A stretch of 64,000 bases of DNA, taken from assembly GCA_038373885.1 (NCBI GenBank), contig JAWZYV010013290.1:186001-250000 (forward strand), written 5' to 3'. Made by a program: the position numbers and the translations under genes. Shown here in pieces: positions 1-11,329 of the stretch (the stretch's first letter is position 1; every line of letters begins with the position of its first letter). This DNA is from Cheiracanthium punctorium. Taxonomy: Eukaryota; Arthropoda; Arachnida; Araneae; Cheiracanthiidae. Under the pieces are notes generated by a model. That model did not search any database, was not told the origin of the DNA, and worked only from the letters and a program-made list of their open reading frames with translations.

Positions 1-396
1 TTCGGGTTGGGCAAAATCATAACAACCCTGCAGTGGATGATGGCCTTTGTCCCTTTGAAAGTTTTAGCCATGGAGCTGGCTGTGCTAAGGACTTTGGTGC
101 GAACTTTCGTAAGCAGAGAATTTTTGGATAAGAGAAAAAAGCATTCATTAAACATAATTTTGTTAGAGTAGAGTCTGGTATAATCGATGTTTCACTGAAC
201 TTTACTCTAACTTTTTTTTTTTTTTTCAAACAGTTTGGTATGTTATTAGAAAAGTACTTCCAATTAGAAAATGTTCACTAATAACATTCAGTTAGTTTTT
301 AAGTCATAAATTTTATGAAAGGTCATAAAGGTCTGTGTAGTCAAATGGGAATGTAGGTTACAGCCAATTATCTATGCTAGGGATCTAGGCTAGGGG
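1..396. other. No gene recognised
   Basis: AT-rich DNA with a T run (about 213-226). A 70-aa minus-strand frame is present but has no recognisable motif. Confidence 0.5.
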
Positions 397-563
397 TGGG
401 ATTGCCCTCTGCGGAGACTTTCTAAGGGGTCCTAACCTGTAATTATGCTAAATTTCAGAGAAACTCCGAACGGTTAGGTCGACGAATGCGACCTGGTTTC
501 GAACCAGGTACTTTCCGTCTCCCAGTTCAAAGAGCTAGAGCTATGCCACTGGTGGGGCCCTGT
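397..563 (-). repeat. tRNA-related SINE, family 2
   Basis: On the minus strand: CCAGTGGCATAGCTCTAGCT (box-A-like), GAGACGGAAAG, then ACCTGGTTCGAAACCAGGT, a perfect stem-loop containing box-B-like GGTTCGAAACC, then a body with GGTTAGGACCCCTTAGAAAG. It shares head and body with 10895-11076. Confidence 0.65.
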
Positions 564-712
564 GTAGTTGAAAAGCCTACTTTTTGAACTGAGAACCTTT
601 CTTTTGCAATGCGTCTAAGTGAGGTGTGCTTTTTTAGTGCAGTGGATCAATGAATGAGAATTATTATTGTTTTCCTAAGTCCCCGGCCAGTACCGTGTAA
701 AAAATGCATTAA

Positions 713-1058
713 CCCTTTGAGGTGCAACCATTGCCATCGCTCGACTTAACTACCAGCAAGATGGCAGACGATCGAAACGTTCATCGCGTGCCACAGATCT
801 AGAGACCCTTTTTTCAGCATTGGGCAAATTATGCAACTGTTCTCTTCTTCCATTTTTCGGCAGATGTCAGTGCTGTTGAAAAGAATCGGGACCATTTTTT
901 TTTTACGGGAAATGACGTGCTAAAAAGTAAAGGATTCTCGTGGAGCTATGTCACCCGCAACTATTTTTTATAGAAATCCAATCTATTCTTCGTGACTGGC
1001 AACAGTCAGAACGTCAGAGTTTGGTGTTTCCAGAGCGGTAACACTGTGCGTTAAAGAG
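713..1058. mobile_element. TTAA MITE, family A (piggyBac-like)
   Basis: TTAA at 709-712 and 1059-1062; ends CCCTTTGAGGTGCAACC and GCGTTAAAG(G/A)G. Shares GCCATCGCTCGACTTAACTA, GATCGAAACGTTCATCGCGT and TTTTTAGCACGTCATTTCCC-type blocks with the other copies. TTAA duplication plus CCC termini suggest piggyBac mobilisation. Confidence 0.75.
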
Positions 1059-1218
1059 TTAAAAAAAAGCGCAAAAGTTAGAGATCACTGTAAATTCAAT
1101 AAAAATGGTGGTTGTGAGATACTGCTTTCACCTTCATTGCATTATGAATGGAAAGGAATGAAATATCTTATAGTGTGAAAAGAAAGTGTGTGTTTTTATT
1201 AGAAATAGGGTGTAAATG

Positions 1219-1413
1219 CAGAGCCTGATTATGACCAACAGGGGCCCCAGGCATTGATGAATTTGGGGGCCCCTATCTATGAAATTTGTTTTATTTTTCA
1301 TAAAATTTTGATATAAAAAAGACTATTTCAGAACAACATTTGATATTGGGGGCCCTTTTGAGCCGGGGGCCCTGGGCAAAGTCCCGATTTGCCCATGCGA
1401 TAATAAGGCTCTG
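1219..1413. mobile_element. hAT MITE, CAGAGCCTGATTAT family
   Basis: 195 bp, ends CAGAGCCTGATTAT and ATAATAAGGCTCTG, perfect 8-bp duplication TGTAAATG (1211-1218, 1414-1421). The interior is GGGCCCC-rich. Confidence 0.9.
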
Positions 1414-1927
1414 TGTAAATGTGTGAATATAAAACGAAATAAAAGAAAGCATGTTGGTTTTACGTTATAAGTCGCTGGGTGTTAGGGACATTTCTAGGGG
1501 GTTAATTGAAAAAAAATAAATAAAGGTAAATGCTTTTTTTTTAATGAATCTTTCCGATGTTTAAAGTTTTTAATGTGCATTTTAAATTGATATTTGATGT
1601 TTTCGTTAGTGCTATGATATGTGCATTCTAATCATACTGACTTTATATAAGGTGTAGAGCTAGGTTGTTCAATCTACCGATGTTTTTTTGAGTTGAAAAC
1701 GTGCCAGTGTTTGACCAGTTTACATTAGCTGTACAACTAGGTTGCTGAATCCACTGTAATTCAGCTCATTCTTTTAGGTTTAAAACGGTCCACTGTTTGC
1801 TCATTTTAAATTAACTTGCTGATTTTGCAGCTGTTTTTTAGGTTAAATGTGGACCAGTGAATGAAGATTTTTGAATAATTGATGTTTTTATCTGTTTTTG
1901 TCAGTGTAATTTACGTGCAATTTTAAT

Positions 1928-2534
1928 TTGTTAATCATTAGCACTCGGGTGCTATTTCTTTCAAGCACAGGATTTTTGTCTATGCGGCGCACCGTGGTCA
2001 CTTTTCCGTTTGATCCATGTTTTCTGCAGAGTGATTGGATATTGCTAACGGAAACGTGGACTATCCCTTCAGATGATTTTCAAATACCAGGATTCACATT
2101 GGTCATGTGGATAGACAGTGGTTTCCAAAAGAGAAAGCCATCTGGAGTTATGATTTTTATAGAGGAAATCTTAATGAAACGCTTTACCCGTGCCTACACG
2201 AGCCAGATCAATGGTGTTCAAATGGTCATTGTGCATATTCAAGATAAAGTGAGATTTGCAGTTACATACGCTAGTCCCTGAATTTTTTATGAAGGTAAAT
2301 TAGACGCTATATTCGAAACAGAGGAGATTTTAACATAGAATTAAATTCCGATCAAGAATCCAATTTCATAACTGAAATGGGTACTTTAGATTTTCCAATA
2401 CGCACTCATCCAAAACATTTCACCACTAGGGGCCAAACAACAATGGTTGTAATTTTCAGCAACAAAATTATGCGAACAGGAGTCTGTATAAGCACTTACA
2501 GTTATCATTTTCCTCTATACGGCAGAATTGTTTG
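1928..2534 (+). pseudogene. Endonuclease-domain relic of a LINE or Helitron
   Basis: Remnant of an exonuclease-endonuclease-phosphatase fold domain. The frame from 1928 shows LTETWTIPSDDFQIPGF (the Glu-containing motif typical of the fold) and a closing VTYASP, then stops at 2281. After a frameshift or deletion a second frame begins GDFNIELN (about 2320) and runs through TTRGQTTM and YSYHFPL to a stop at about 2536. GDFN and the final YSYHxPL are hallmarks of endonucleases of non-LTR elements and of arthropod Helitrons; which source is not resolvable. No reverse transcriptase or helicase was seen nearby. Confidence 0.6.
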
Positions 2535-3822
2535 AATAGATTTTTTTAAAAATCTGAAATTCTTCCAGCCGAGTGCGTAAATAAAGTCAGGAAGAATTTT
2601 AGATTTTTTTAATTTATTTATTTATTACTATTAATTTGGCTCAGCCTGGATTCTTACCATTCTCTGGCTAGAAGAAATATTTGGGAAATAATCATTTTCC
2701 ATTAAAAATGCCATTAAAACCGTTCTCCATGCATCGTAATTAGTAATCTTTATACAGATTAGTGTATTTAGCACAAGAACACATTTCATCTCGCCTAGGT
2801 GACATATATCCAAGCTGTACTTATTTGACATTTGCTTCGTTGATCGTGAAAAATAGCCGGGTTTAGATAGGGCGCACACCATCTTGTGCGATTTTACTGC
2901 TTTTGTTTACATTATGACACGAGCGTTACCTTATTCGCTTTTCTTTCTTCCTCCTCCTCCCCCCCCCTCCCGATGACAAATTATACATATAATGATACTG
3001 ATAAGTAGTACATTTCACAGTTGTTACAGATCAATTATATTATTAAATATTCAGATCAGGGACGTCGCTGTTTTCTCGCTTCGAAGCGAAAGAAAAATTT
3101 CGGGGGCGGGGGGCCCAAAAGGTACAATTTCTCACAAAAATGCTTGATTATTGATAACCAATTTAAGAAAATTCGAAATTTCGAGGGGTGACCTGGCCCC
3201 AATGGTCCGCTCACAGTCTATGTCCCTGATACCGTGATACCGGTAAATGCATTTGATGACATACATCATCAGGGGAATTCCCGTTTTTAGAGAACGTGCA
3301 AAAATTTTAAAATCAATATTATACAATGTTAATATGCATTAAACTATTATTAAACTCACTAAACAGGCTTATTCCTGGGTTATATCGCATTCAGTAGCAC
3401 AGAACTTGTAAAAACACGACTCTATAAACAGAAAATAATGTAACTTTTCACTTACACAGAAATGTTGAAAGCTGCAACGCAATAAGTAATCTAAAATACA
3501 GTATATACTATGTAATAAGTCAAGTCAATACTTACTACCTAATTTTCTGATTTAAGAATCCTTTATCTTATATAACGATTATCAGAGCTTTACAAGTTTA
3601 TTTAACGCTAGTTAATATGTGGAAATCGAAATCGAACTCAAAAACAAGACAAAACAATAACAACCATCTTCACGACAAAATACGCATCCGCAGCAAGAAA
3701 AGACAGTCTTATTATCGAAGCTTCGGAAACTTTTGATTGGTGCTGCCATCTTCTATCGCTGTTGAGACTCTATCCAAATTTTTCCATTCGGTCGTTTCTC
3801 CTCTCAATGAACGGTTTTTATA

Positions 3823-4770
3823 CAGTGCGTCCCAAAAGTTTATATACAACAGTTTTTTTTCATTTCATAATTGAAAAAGTTGAATAAATATATCAAAAAG
3901 CATTTTTAATTATAATTAAAATCAAAACAATAATAATAGTTTACCAAAATAATATCACACAATCACAGACTTTGCGATAGAAACTAAAAATGAAAATTTA
4001 GTGTCCCAAAAGTTTATAGACAACTCATTTTTTTTTTCTTTAACATTCAAATTTTTGAGCCATTCTTTCTAATAAACAAATAAGCTACAAAAACTCGATC
4101 AGGCATACCCGAAATAAGAATTTGAAGAGATTCTGGCTTTAGAGGAAACCAACTTCTTCCAATTTGCAACTTTAGATCTTCAACTGTTGCAAATTGACGC
4201 CGATTAGCATATATGTCTCTAGCTAATATTCCTCAAAGGTTCTCCACTGGGTTCAGGTTAGGACTTAAGTCTGGCCAGTCCAAAACAGCTACTTGGTTTT
4301 AGCTAAACCACTATATTGTGGAGTTTGAGACGTGAATGGAGAAATTGTCTTGCTGATATATCCGTCTCCCCCAGCAACTTTCCGAATGGGAGTAACTGTA
4401 CTTCAAACATTTTCTGGTAATCTTCGGAACACTGACGACCTTTTAAAAAACAATATCGGTCGTTTCATTATAGGATAATGCTCCTCTTCCCATGAGTGAA
4501 CCCCCTCCTTGCTGAAAAAAGGGGGCCTCTGCTGAAAAAAGTTTGCGGTTCTTTGCGAATATCGTGCCAGTAATATGCCCATCCATTGCGGCCACCTAAA
4601 TTGAACTTCTTTTCATCACTGAACAGAACAGAACTGAACGTGAGCATATGCTCACGAATGTGCTGAAATCGGACATATTTGGATAGCTTTCTACCCTGAA
4701 AATTGCGAAAAATCGTTAACAAAATAGGGAACGGGTGGATTTCCAGAATTTTAAAGCAGCCCATGTTCTA
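3823..4770 (-). mobile_element. 5'-truncated Tc1-like element
   Basis: The element carrying the degraded transposase. Its 3' TIR begins CAGTGCGTCCCAAAAGTTTA directly after a TA (3821-3822). A second TIR-like copy, GTGTCCCAAAAGTTTATAG, lies about 175 bp inward (around 4002). No matching 5' TIR was found; beyond about 4770 the sequence changes to an unrelated repeat tail (CAAACAAACAAACAGACAAAC). Confidence 0.65.
4040..4764 (-). pseudogene. Degraded Tc1/mariner transposase
   Basis: Minus-strand relic of a Tc1/Tc3-like transposase. Going down the strand: VLFSDEKKFNLGG and WAYYWHDIRKEPQ (first catalytic D, within 4468-4764), then a frameshifted block with YQQDNFSIH (second D, about 4350), then DWPDLSPNLNPVENL (catalytic E, about 4245) followed at once by TGA where Trp is expected, then DIYANRRQFATVEDLKLQIG and a C-terminal SGMPDRVF. 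Several frameshifts and stops make it dead. It belongs to a different lineage from the intact Tc1 at 30.5 kb. Confidence 0.8.
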
Positions 4771-6419
4771 TTCTATGTCGTTTTACGTGTATGTGCAAAA
4801 TTTCAAGCCGATCAGTCGAACGGTGTGGGAGGAGTTCCCAGACAAACAAACAAACAGACAAACACTTATTATATTATAGACTACACAATTATATAATAGA
4901 CTAGGGGCCAAAACCCCTAGACTCGCTACGGTCGCATTTCGTATGAGGCATTTTCCCCCTAAAAAGACTTCGTAAAAAAAGACATAATTTCAATAAACAA
5001 AACCCTAAGGTTGGATAAGATAGAATGTTACCGAGATACACATTGCTTGGTTCTCGCATGTTGCTTGGAGCATAAAAATTTAAACCTCGCACTATTTGTA
5101 ATTATGTGAAACCCAAAGGACGCCTTGAGTATTAGCCTATTATGGAGAATTTTCATAATTTGGCGACTTGCGTATATGTATAGTTAATAATTAGCTCTAA
5201 GAAAACAGTAATTCATATGTTTTCTTTCATAAAATCTACGGAACAGGTGGGATAGCTTGCCACCCATGGTGACTTTTCATTATTTGGCGATTGACACATG
5301 CTCACAACCTATAATTACTGTTCTTTTAAGGTTACCGGAAAACCGTTATCCATATTTTCTTTTACATAATCGTTTTCAGATTGGCGTACTTAGCACCACG
5401 AATTATGCCATCTCTTCGCGCTAGCAAATATCCAAAGTGTACTATAACTGCTATAATGGCATAGTTAACGCCGCCCAATATTTCTACTGGTAGCCAATAA
5501 TCCAGCTGGACGGAACCGGCTTTAAAATAATCTGCATTTTAATTATTTTTCATTTTCAAGATATTAGTTATTCTGTTTTGGAAAAACGAATTATCGCTCA
5601 TTCTAAACTCCTGTTGTCTAAGCGAACTTACTATATGAAAATTGTCAACTTTGTTTAACACATTTTGAGTTACTTATTTCATATAGTTTTTATTTTGGCG
5701 TAAAATGGGTGTATTTCTACTTCATGTTTGACAATTTCACGTGATACTACTTACTTGGAAACGCTTTGTTGCAAAGGAATGAATGATTTTATGCCAAATC
5801 TGGCAACCATTCTGTTTATTTTTACAGTTTTTTATCAATATCTTCTAAAATAATTCGATTTTCGAAATTTAAGTCAGCTTATCAGATTCCTCGGAATTTT
5901 TCGAATCTGTGGGCACCTTAGTCGAAACTTAATTCCTCACGGTTTAGGAGGAGATAGGCCAACAAGCTTTGATAGCGCCAGCGGCCTTTACTTTTTTTTA
6001 GAATAGAGAGATTCCGGGTTGTACTAACATGCCCAAGAATTCTCATCGGAATCTTTTCCTCAAATGTTCTCTGAGAATTTGTTGATGTTTCCATTGCCTT
6101 TCAATATCTGTCTTCTCTAACTCCGGGAATGTCTTTTATAAACATTGCCGGATTAAGCGGTATCAGATCGTTTGGGTCCTCGGATCAATATGAGCGGTCT
6201 CGAATTTACAACTGCTTCGCAATCGCATAAATTGCTGACCAACTCTTCATAAAAAAAGAAGTGCATTGCCTAAAACACGTCTGAGAAGTTTCTTGACTGA
6301 TGGAGGATATCGACTCTTTGGGTTCGAGGCTATTAAAGTGAAGTCACGTGCCGGTGGAAAACAAACAACATTTTCTCCGTAGGTTTATGTGTTGAGATCT
6401 CGGTAATAAGCGCAGAATT
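4771..6419. other. Intergenic, decayed repeats
   Basis: CAAACAAACAAACAGACAAAC tail at about 4842-4863, then AT-rich sequence without recognisable genes or clear element ends. Confidence 0.5.
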
Positions 6420-6614
6420 CAGAGCCTGATTATGACCAACAGGGGCCCCGGGCATTAATGAATTTGGGAGCCCCTATCTATGAAATTTGTTTTATTTTTC
6501 ATAAAATGTTGATATAAAAAAGAATATTTCAGAACAACATTTGATATTGGGGGCCCTTTCGAGCCGGGGGCCCTGGGCAAAGTCCCGATTTGCCCATGCG
6601 ATAATAAGGCTCTG
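6420..6614. mobile_element. hAT MITE, CAGAGCCTGATTAT family, second copy
   Basis: 195 bp, nearly identical to 1219-1413, perfect 8-bp duplication GCAGAATT (6412-6419, 6615-6622). Same length and few differences: a recently amplified family. Confidence 0.9.
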
Positions 6615-6822
6615 GCAGAATTAAAAGAATAATAATTATGCCTCTGTATTGTGCCGCCCATGTATGTTTCAATAATTCTCTGGAACCTGTGCATGACAAC
6701 AGAAAGATATCTTTCCACAGATTCCCATTAAAAAATGCTAACAAGTCAAAACTTATACTGAGATGAGGTTATTTCAGTCACGTGTCGATGAAAAACGTAC
6801 ACTTCAGCCAATCAGATTACAG

Positions 6823-7137
6823 CAGCGGTTCTCAACCTTTTTAACGTCGCCCTCCCCACACACAACAAAGGCTAACTTACGGAGGCGCCCTCTTATTTTT
6901 CAGAATACATTCAGTTTTTTAATAGTTAACACTGAACATTTAGTCGAATTTCTACAAAATAATGTTATCAGTTTCAATGAACATTTTTTTTTTTTGAGTA
7001 AAAATGAGAATAAATAAGATGATTTTTAAAAAAACATGCATCACTACTTGCTCTTCGGTTTTTCTCGCGACCCCCCCTGAAAACGCTCGGCTCCCCCCCC
7101 CCTGTGGGGGTCGCGCCCCACAGGTTGAGAAACACTG
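6823..7137. mobile_element. SPIN-like hAT MITE
   Basis: The left end is CAGCGGTTCTCAACCTTTTT and the right end, reverse-complemented, CAGTGTTTCTCAACCTGTGG, flanked by a perfect 8-bp duplication GATTACAG (6815-6822 and 7138-7145). The terminus matches the CAGYGGTTCTCAACC type known from SPIN-group hAT elements. 315 bp, noncoding. Confidence 0.9.
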
Positions 7138-7210
7138 GATTACAGGATTACCCATCAATGCAGCCGAAAGGTCACATGTTGGTTGAAAAATGACGTCACG
7201 CCGATAAACC

Positions 7211-7300
7211 TCATCGAACCATTCGTTCCCAGAATCCACCCCACCAAGGAGCAGAAGGTGGGATAAATTTCCACGTTATCTTTTGAGAAACTGAATCTTG
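7211..7300 (-). pseudogene. BEL/Pao integrase C-terminal motif
   Basis: Minus-strand WKFIPPSAPWWGGFWERMVR, the near-invariant block downstream of the BEL/Pao integrase core that includes the catalytic Glu. It lies in the expected order after the core piece at 8.1-8.3 kb, separated by a SINE and AT-rich DNA, and is cut off at 7211. Confidence 0.8.
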
Positions 7301-7631
7301 CTCGATAACATTCCCAGGGGAAGAAAAAAAAAATGGATGAGAATTTCTCACCCTTTCCCGCAAACTGAGTGAGATTTTATAAAATGGGTGAGAATTTTTC
7401 ACTTATAGATTTGGGTTGGGTAAATATCCAGTGGGTGGGGTATTTATTCCTGTGTCGGGTAAATACCCAAAATTAAGGTATTTTATGATTTTTAGTTATT
7501 TTTATTGAGTGTAACTGGACCCCCAAGTCTAAATCAAGCGCAGTTACATGCAATAAAAGTGACCCAGTTTAAGATCCCCCAGGATCAGAATGCTCCTAAG
7601 AAACCCCAGGCCCCTTCTTTTATTTTCTTTC

Positions 7632-7925
7632 ATTTATTTGCCAGGAGAGGACAGCTCGCGTCACTGAATGTGTCGCTTAGAGCTACATATACGTCCTTCC
7701 CGGAATTTCCCGCCACAATTTGGTACCTCATCAGAAGGTGGGGGACTTCTGAATATTGGCACCCCTCGGAAACTGCTAGCGACCGCCGAGAGGACTTTCG
7801 GAACCACGGATTTAACGTGAACGTACACCGCATGTACACGGTGGTGTTTAGTGGTACGCCGATATCGAAACCGCAACTTTCCGGTTACGAGTCCAACGCC
7901 TTAACCACAGGGCTACCACGGCCCT
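7632..7925 (-). repeat. tRNA-derived SINE
   Basis: On the minus strand the first about 73 nt (7925-7853) read as a tRNA: box-A-like GTGGTTAAGGCGTTGG, an anticodon arm with CTCGTAA (Thr-CGT-like), and box-B-like GGTTTCGATATC. A non-tRNA body with TGTACATGCGG and GTTCACGTTAAATC follows, ending near an A-rich AAATAAATGAAAG tail. This structure is typical of arthropod SINEs. The open frame spanning it on the plus strand is a shadow. Confidence 0.75.
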
Positions 7926-8139
7926 TTGTCTTTCATAGACCTTATAGTTCTTGAGAATCCACTTTTACACTCTGTGTTCTTCATTATTATTTTTTTTTTC
8001 TTTGAGAAACCGATTTATAGGGTGCGCGAATTTCTCGCAGTAATAACTTTTTAATGCGAGAAAATGAAAAAAAAAAAAAATGCGCGTTTCTCGCGCTCTA
8101 GTGAAAACACTGATTCCAGTCTAGATTTTTTAACAGATT

Positions 8140-8282
8140 TTCAGCTCCGACAAAGTTTTTCCCGTTCTCGCCGTACATTATCTTTGGACGACCTCGTCTC
8201 GCAATGAATCTTCTAAGGCTAAGAATGAAAGCTTTGGTAGAAATAGATAACACCAGCTCTAAGCGTATCGCACGATATACTG
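8140..8282 (-). pseudogene. BEL/Pao integrase core, continuation
   Basis: Minus-strand frame resuming on the far side of the Mutator-like insertion: RAIRLELV, STKAFILSLRRFIARRGRP, YGENGKNFVGAENL. These match the integrase core around the second catalytic residue (family usually YSDNGTNF; here the Asp codon is Glu). It ends near 8140 in unrelated AT-rich DNA. Confidence 0.78.
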
Positions 8283-9730
8283 ACGAGACGCTGGGCAGGC
8301 CGGATTAAAGTGCTCTCTGGCGATTTGGCGTGCAGTCAGACTCCTTTGGCAAGAGTCGTTTCTCCCGCTGTTACACACTGCACGCTAGGGGTTGCCGCCC
8401 GCATGAAACTTTATCTCGCAGCTATTTACAGTTTTCTTGTTATCTTTTTATTTTTTCTTAATGTTTTACCTCTTTCCCTTGTCTTGCCTTTAACATTGGA
8501 AAAAAAAAAAGAGAAAATGTCATTGACAATACAAGAAATTTCCAGATTTCACCGTTCAATTCACGTACCCTTGTGCCCTCCCTGTAGATCTGTGATGGAG
8601 GGGGCATCACCTGAGCTTTTGACTGTTTTTAAATAATCGGAAAAATGAGAAACTCAATCATTTGAAATGAATTGATGAAATATAATTGATGCAGATCCCA
8701 TATATTGCATTATAATTTTTTAATTTTTTGTCTTAATTATCTGTTCTTTTAAAATTCATTCGTTCTTATTTCCCCCTTACTTTGGCTTTTAAAATTGCTA
8801 TATTTTGTATGTTTCTTTTTAAACAAACAAAATCCTAAATTATCCTATACAGTATCTTAATGTTAGCAATTCTGAGGTCGTTCTATTCTAATCGAAAATT
8901 CCCACAGCTAGGTTTAGAGGATGGAGAACCGATATTTTAAACACACTTTTCTAATGAATATTTTTTGCTTGTAATTTTTTTAAAAGCACACTTCATGTAA
9001 TACACAAATGAAAATAGATGTAGTTTACATGCAAATGAACTTTACAAGTCATGACCTGCAGGCTCTCTACTTTACAATGTTTAAATTAGGATAGTTAGGA
9101 TGTTTAAATTGACTAGTCCCCTTATGCGTCCAGCGTTGCTTCCTAACTTTAGTCTTTCAATGCTAAAGTGCGGAAGCAATGCAATTATTTGAAATGAAAA
9201 ATTGATGAAACATAACTGATGCAGATCCCATAAATTGCATCAATCCATAATCACCCCACAGGCCTCAGCGTAAGGCAACGTTGAGCGCTCTATTTATAAA
9301 TCGCAAAGAGCAGAAAAACTATTTCGTTTGCATAGATCAGCCTTTCTTAAAATGTGTTCCAATTTTAAAGTTTAATATCTCTTAAAAATCACTTATCAAC
9401 ACCAGTCAAAACATTGTCTATGTATAAAGACAGGAAAAAAAAAAAAAAAAATTGAACGGTGAAATCTGGAAATTTCTTGTATTGTCAATGACATTTTCTC
9501 TTTTTTTTTTTTTCCAATGTTAAAGGCAAGACAAGGGAAAGAAGTAAAACATTAAGAAAAAATAAAAAGATAACAAGAAAACTGTAAATAGCTGCGAGAT
9601 AAAATTTCATGCGGGCGGCAACCCCTAGCGTGCAGTGTGTAACAGCGGGAGAAACGACTCTTGCCAAAGGAGTCTGACTGCACGCCAAATCGCCAGAGAG
9701 CACTTTAATCCGGCCTGCCCAGCGTCTCGT
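8283..9730. mobile_element. Non-autonomous Mutator-like element with 280-bp TIRs
   Basis: A 1448-bp element flanked by a perfect 9-bp duplication GATATACTG (8274-8282 and 9731-9739). Long terminal inverted repeats (8283-8561 and 9451-9730) start ACGAGACGCTGGGCAGGCCG and differ at only a few positions, so the copy is young. The 0.9-kb interior has no recognisable gene; open frames inside the TIRs are chance. Long TIRs plus a 9-bp duplication are the Mutator (MULE) hallmark. Confidence 0.85.
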
Positions 9731-9739
9731 GATATACTG

Positions 9740-9905
9740 CACAGGTGAAGAACCTTTCTCACCTCCTTTCAGAATGAGTGGACCAGCGAGATCGACTCCA
9801 ATCACTTCGAATGCGGCAGATTCCTTGACTCTGGAGGCAGTCCCACAGGTCCGGTTTCGACTCTTCGGGCATTGTACCTTTTACACCGCAAACACTTGTT
9901 TATTT
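9740..9905 (-). pseudogene. BEL/Pao integrase, zinc-finger end and start of core
   Basis: Minus-strand integrase start: a CLRCKRYNARRVETGPVGLP segment with the CxxC half of the zinc-binding motif, then, after a small frameshift, FEVIGVDLAGPLILKGGEKG with the first catalytic Asp (VDLAGPL). The frame is cut at 9739 by the Mutator-like element, whose duplicated GATATACTG falls within the coding sequence, and resumes at 8282. Confidence 0.8.
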
Positions 9906-10894
9906 TTCAAAAATCTTCTTTACAAATGCAGAAAGTCTAACACCTATACAGCATATGCCAGGAACATAATATAACAATTTAGGAACTCAAGGGCGGTTCT
10001 AGAGTTGCAGTCTGGGAGGGGTAATGATATTTTATAATTTTAAATAAACTCAGTGTCTCAGAGAAGGATTGACTACTCGGGGGCGCACAATGGAAAGGGA
10101 ACCCTTCTGACTGCACAATACACTTCGTATATGTAAACTAGCTGAAGCAGCCGTTCTTCGCACGGAATGGATATTGTCAAAGCCGAAACAAATACAAATG
10201 AAAATAGTCCCGCAGTGGTCTGGGCGCTAAACTCCGTTCCCATAAGAACACGGCAAGTGAAGCAGCATCCGGCTTGGCCAGTGCTTGGGAGGGTCATCTC
10301 CCTCTTGGCTCGTCCGCTGTGGAACCGTGTACGCTGATGGGAGCTGGAGTGCGTAAAATCCGTCGTGGCTCCAATGTCCTCCAAGTTGTTAAACGATACC
10401 TCTGGGGTGCCGATTTCAGGTGGTGGTTGGTCCCTTCTCTGAAATCGGTTCAAAATTAGGGACCAATAAGTAGAAGTCCAATACCCTAGAGGGCAATGGC
10501 ACCCCTCTTTGCATGAATAGTGTCGTCTATTCATGGACACGACGACAACAACAAATCAAAATAAGTAAATAAATATCAAACAAATTTTGGTTACATAATT
10601 AATCGCCTACAAAAACTGTTTTAGAATATTCTTCAGGCATAGTCTAACTATACTTGATTTTTTTTAAATACTGTTTGTAATGTGCATCATATTCCCCGCG
10701 TATTTGTCTTCTTGTTCTTCAAAATTGAAATCTATGTTAAAATTGCCTAATCTCCGCCACACATATTCTAACTATACTTCACCTTTATTTACTCGAATAT
10801 AGACAAGAATATTCCCATTAAATAAACAATAGGGTTTGGCAATTTCACGACAAAGATGGTTGTGTTTTGTTGTGTTGTGGGATTACCGCCGAAT

Positions 10895-11076
10895 GGCTGG
10901 GTGCCCTCCGTGGGAGTCTTTCTAAGGGGTCCTAACCTGTATTTACGCTAAGTTCCGGAGGAAACCACGGAAAATTCCGAACCGTTAAGTCGGCGGACGC
11001 GACCTGGTTTTGAACCAGACATCTTCCGTCTCCCAGCGCAGCGCGTTATGCGCTTGGCCACTGGAGGGGCACTCGA
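10895..11076 (-). repeat. tRNA-related SINE, family 2, second copy
   Basis: Same order of blocks as at 397-563: CCAGTGGCCAAGCGCATAAC, GGGAGACGGAAGAT, box-B-like TGGTTCAAAACCAGG, GGTTAGGACCCCTTAGAAAG. It lies inside the 3.6-kb hAT-like element, so it inserted after it. Confidence 0.65.
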
Positions 11077-11329
11077 CAAAGATGGAAGATATCGCTTCGG
11101 GGACTTATTTCTTTTATGCCAGTTTTCGTGATACATCATCAAAAATGGCAAACCTTAGGGATTTCTTTTGTTTAATCTGGCAACCCTTGAAACTTGATTC
11201 ACCCTTTCACCAGGTAGACAAAAATCTTTGTCCTGAAATTAACAGCACCCAAGAGCTAAATATTACGTCAAAACACCTTTTTTTGTCAACTTATCCTTTA
11301 CAATGGTCGATTTTTTAAAAAAATTTGAA

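Noticed and set aside
491..509. Perfect stem ACCTGGTTTCGAACCAGGT considered as a terminator or operator
   Set aside because: It is the box-B/T-arm palindrome of a SINE head, repeated at 10.9-11.1 kb in another copy.
7505..7954. 149-aa plus-strand open frame
   Set aside because: Its second half is the antisense of a tRNA-derived SINE; no protein signature.
8310..8636. 108-aa frame with a hydrophobic stretch, and its inverted partner at 9485-9805
   Set aside because: Both lie in the long TIRs of the Mutator-like element. The conserved translation follows from the DNA repeat; only the integrase motif beyond 9739 is real coding relic.
10073..10540. 155-aa minus-strand open frame
   Set aside because: No recognisable domain or motif, low-complexity translation, lies inside a noncoding hAT-like element beside a SINE; treated as chance or repeat-derived.
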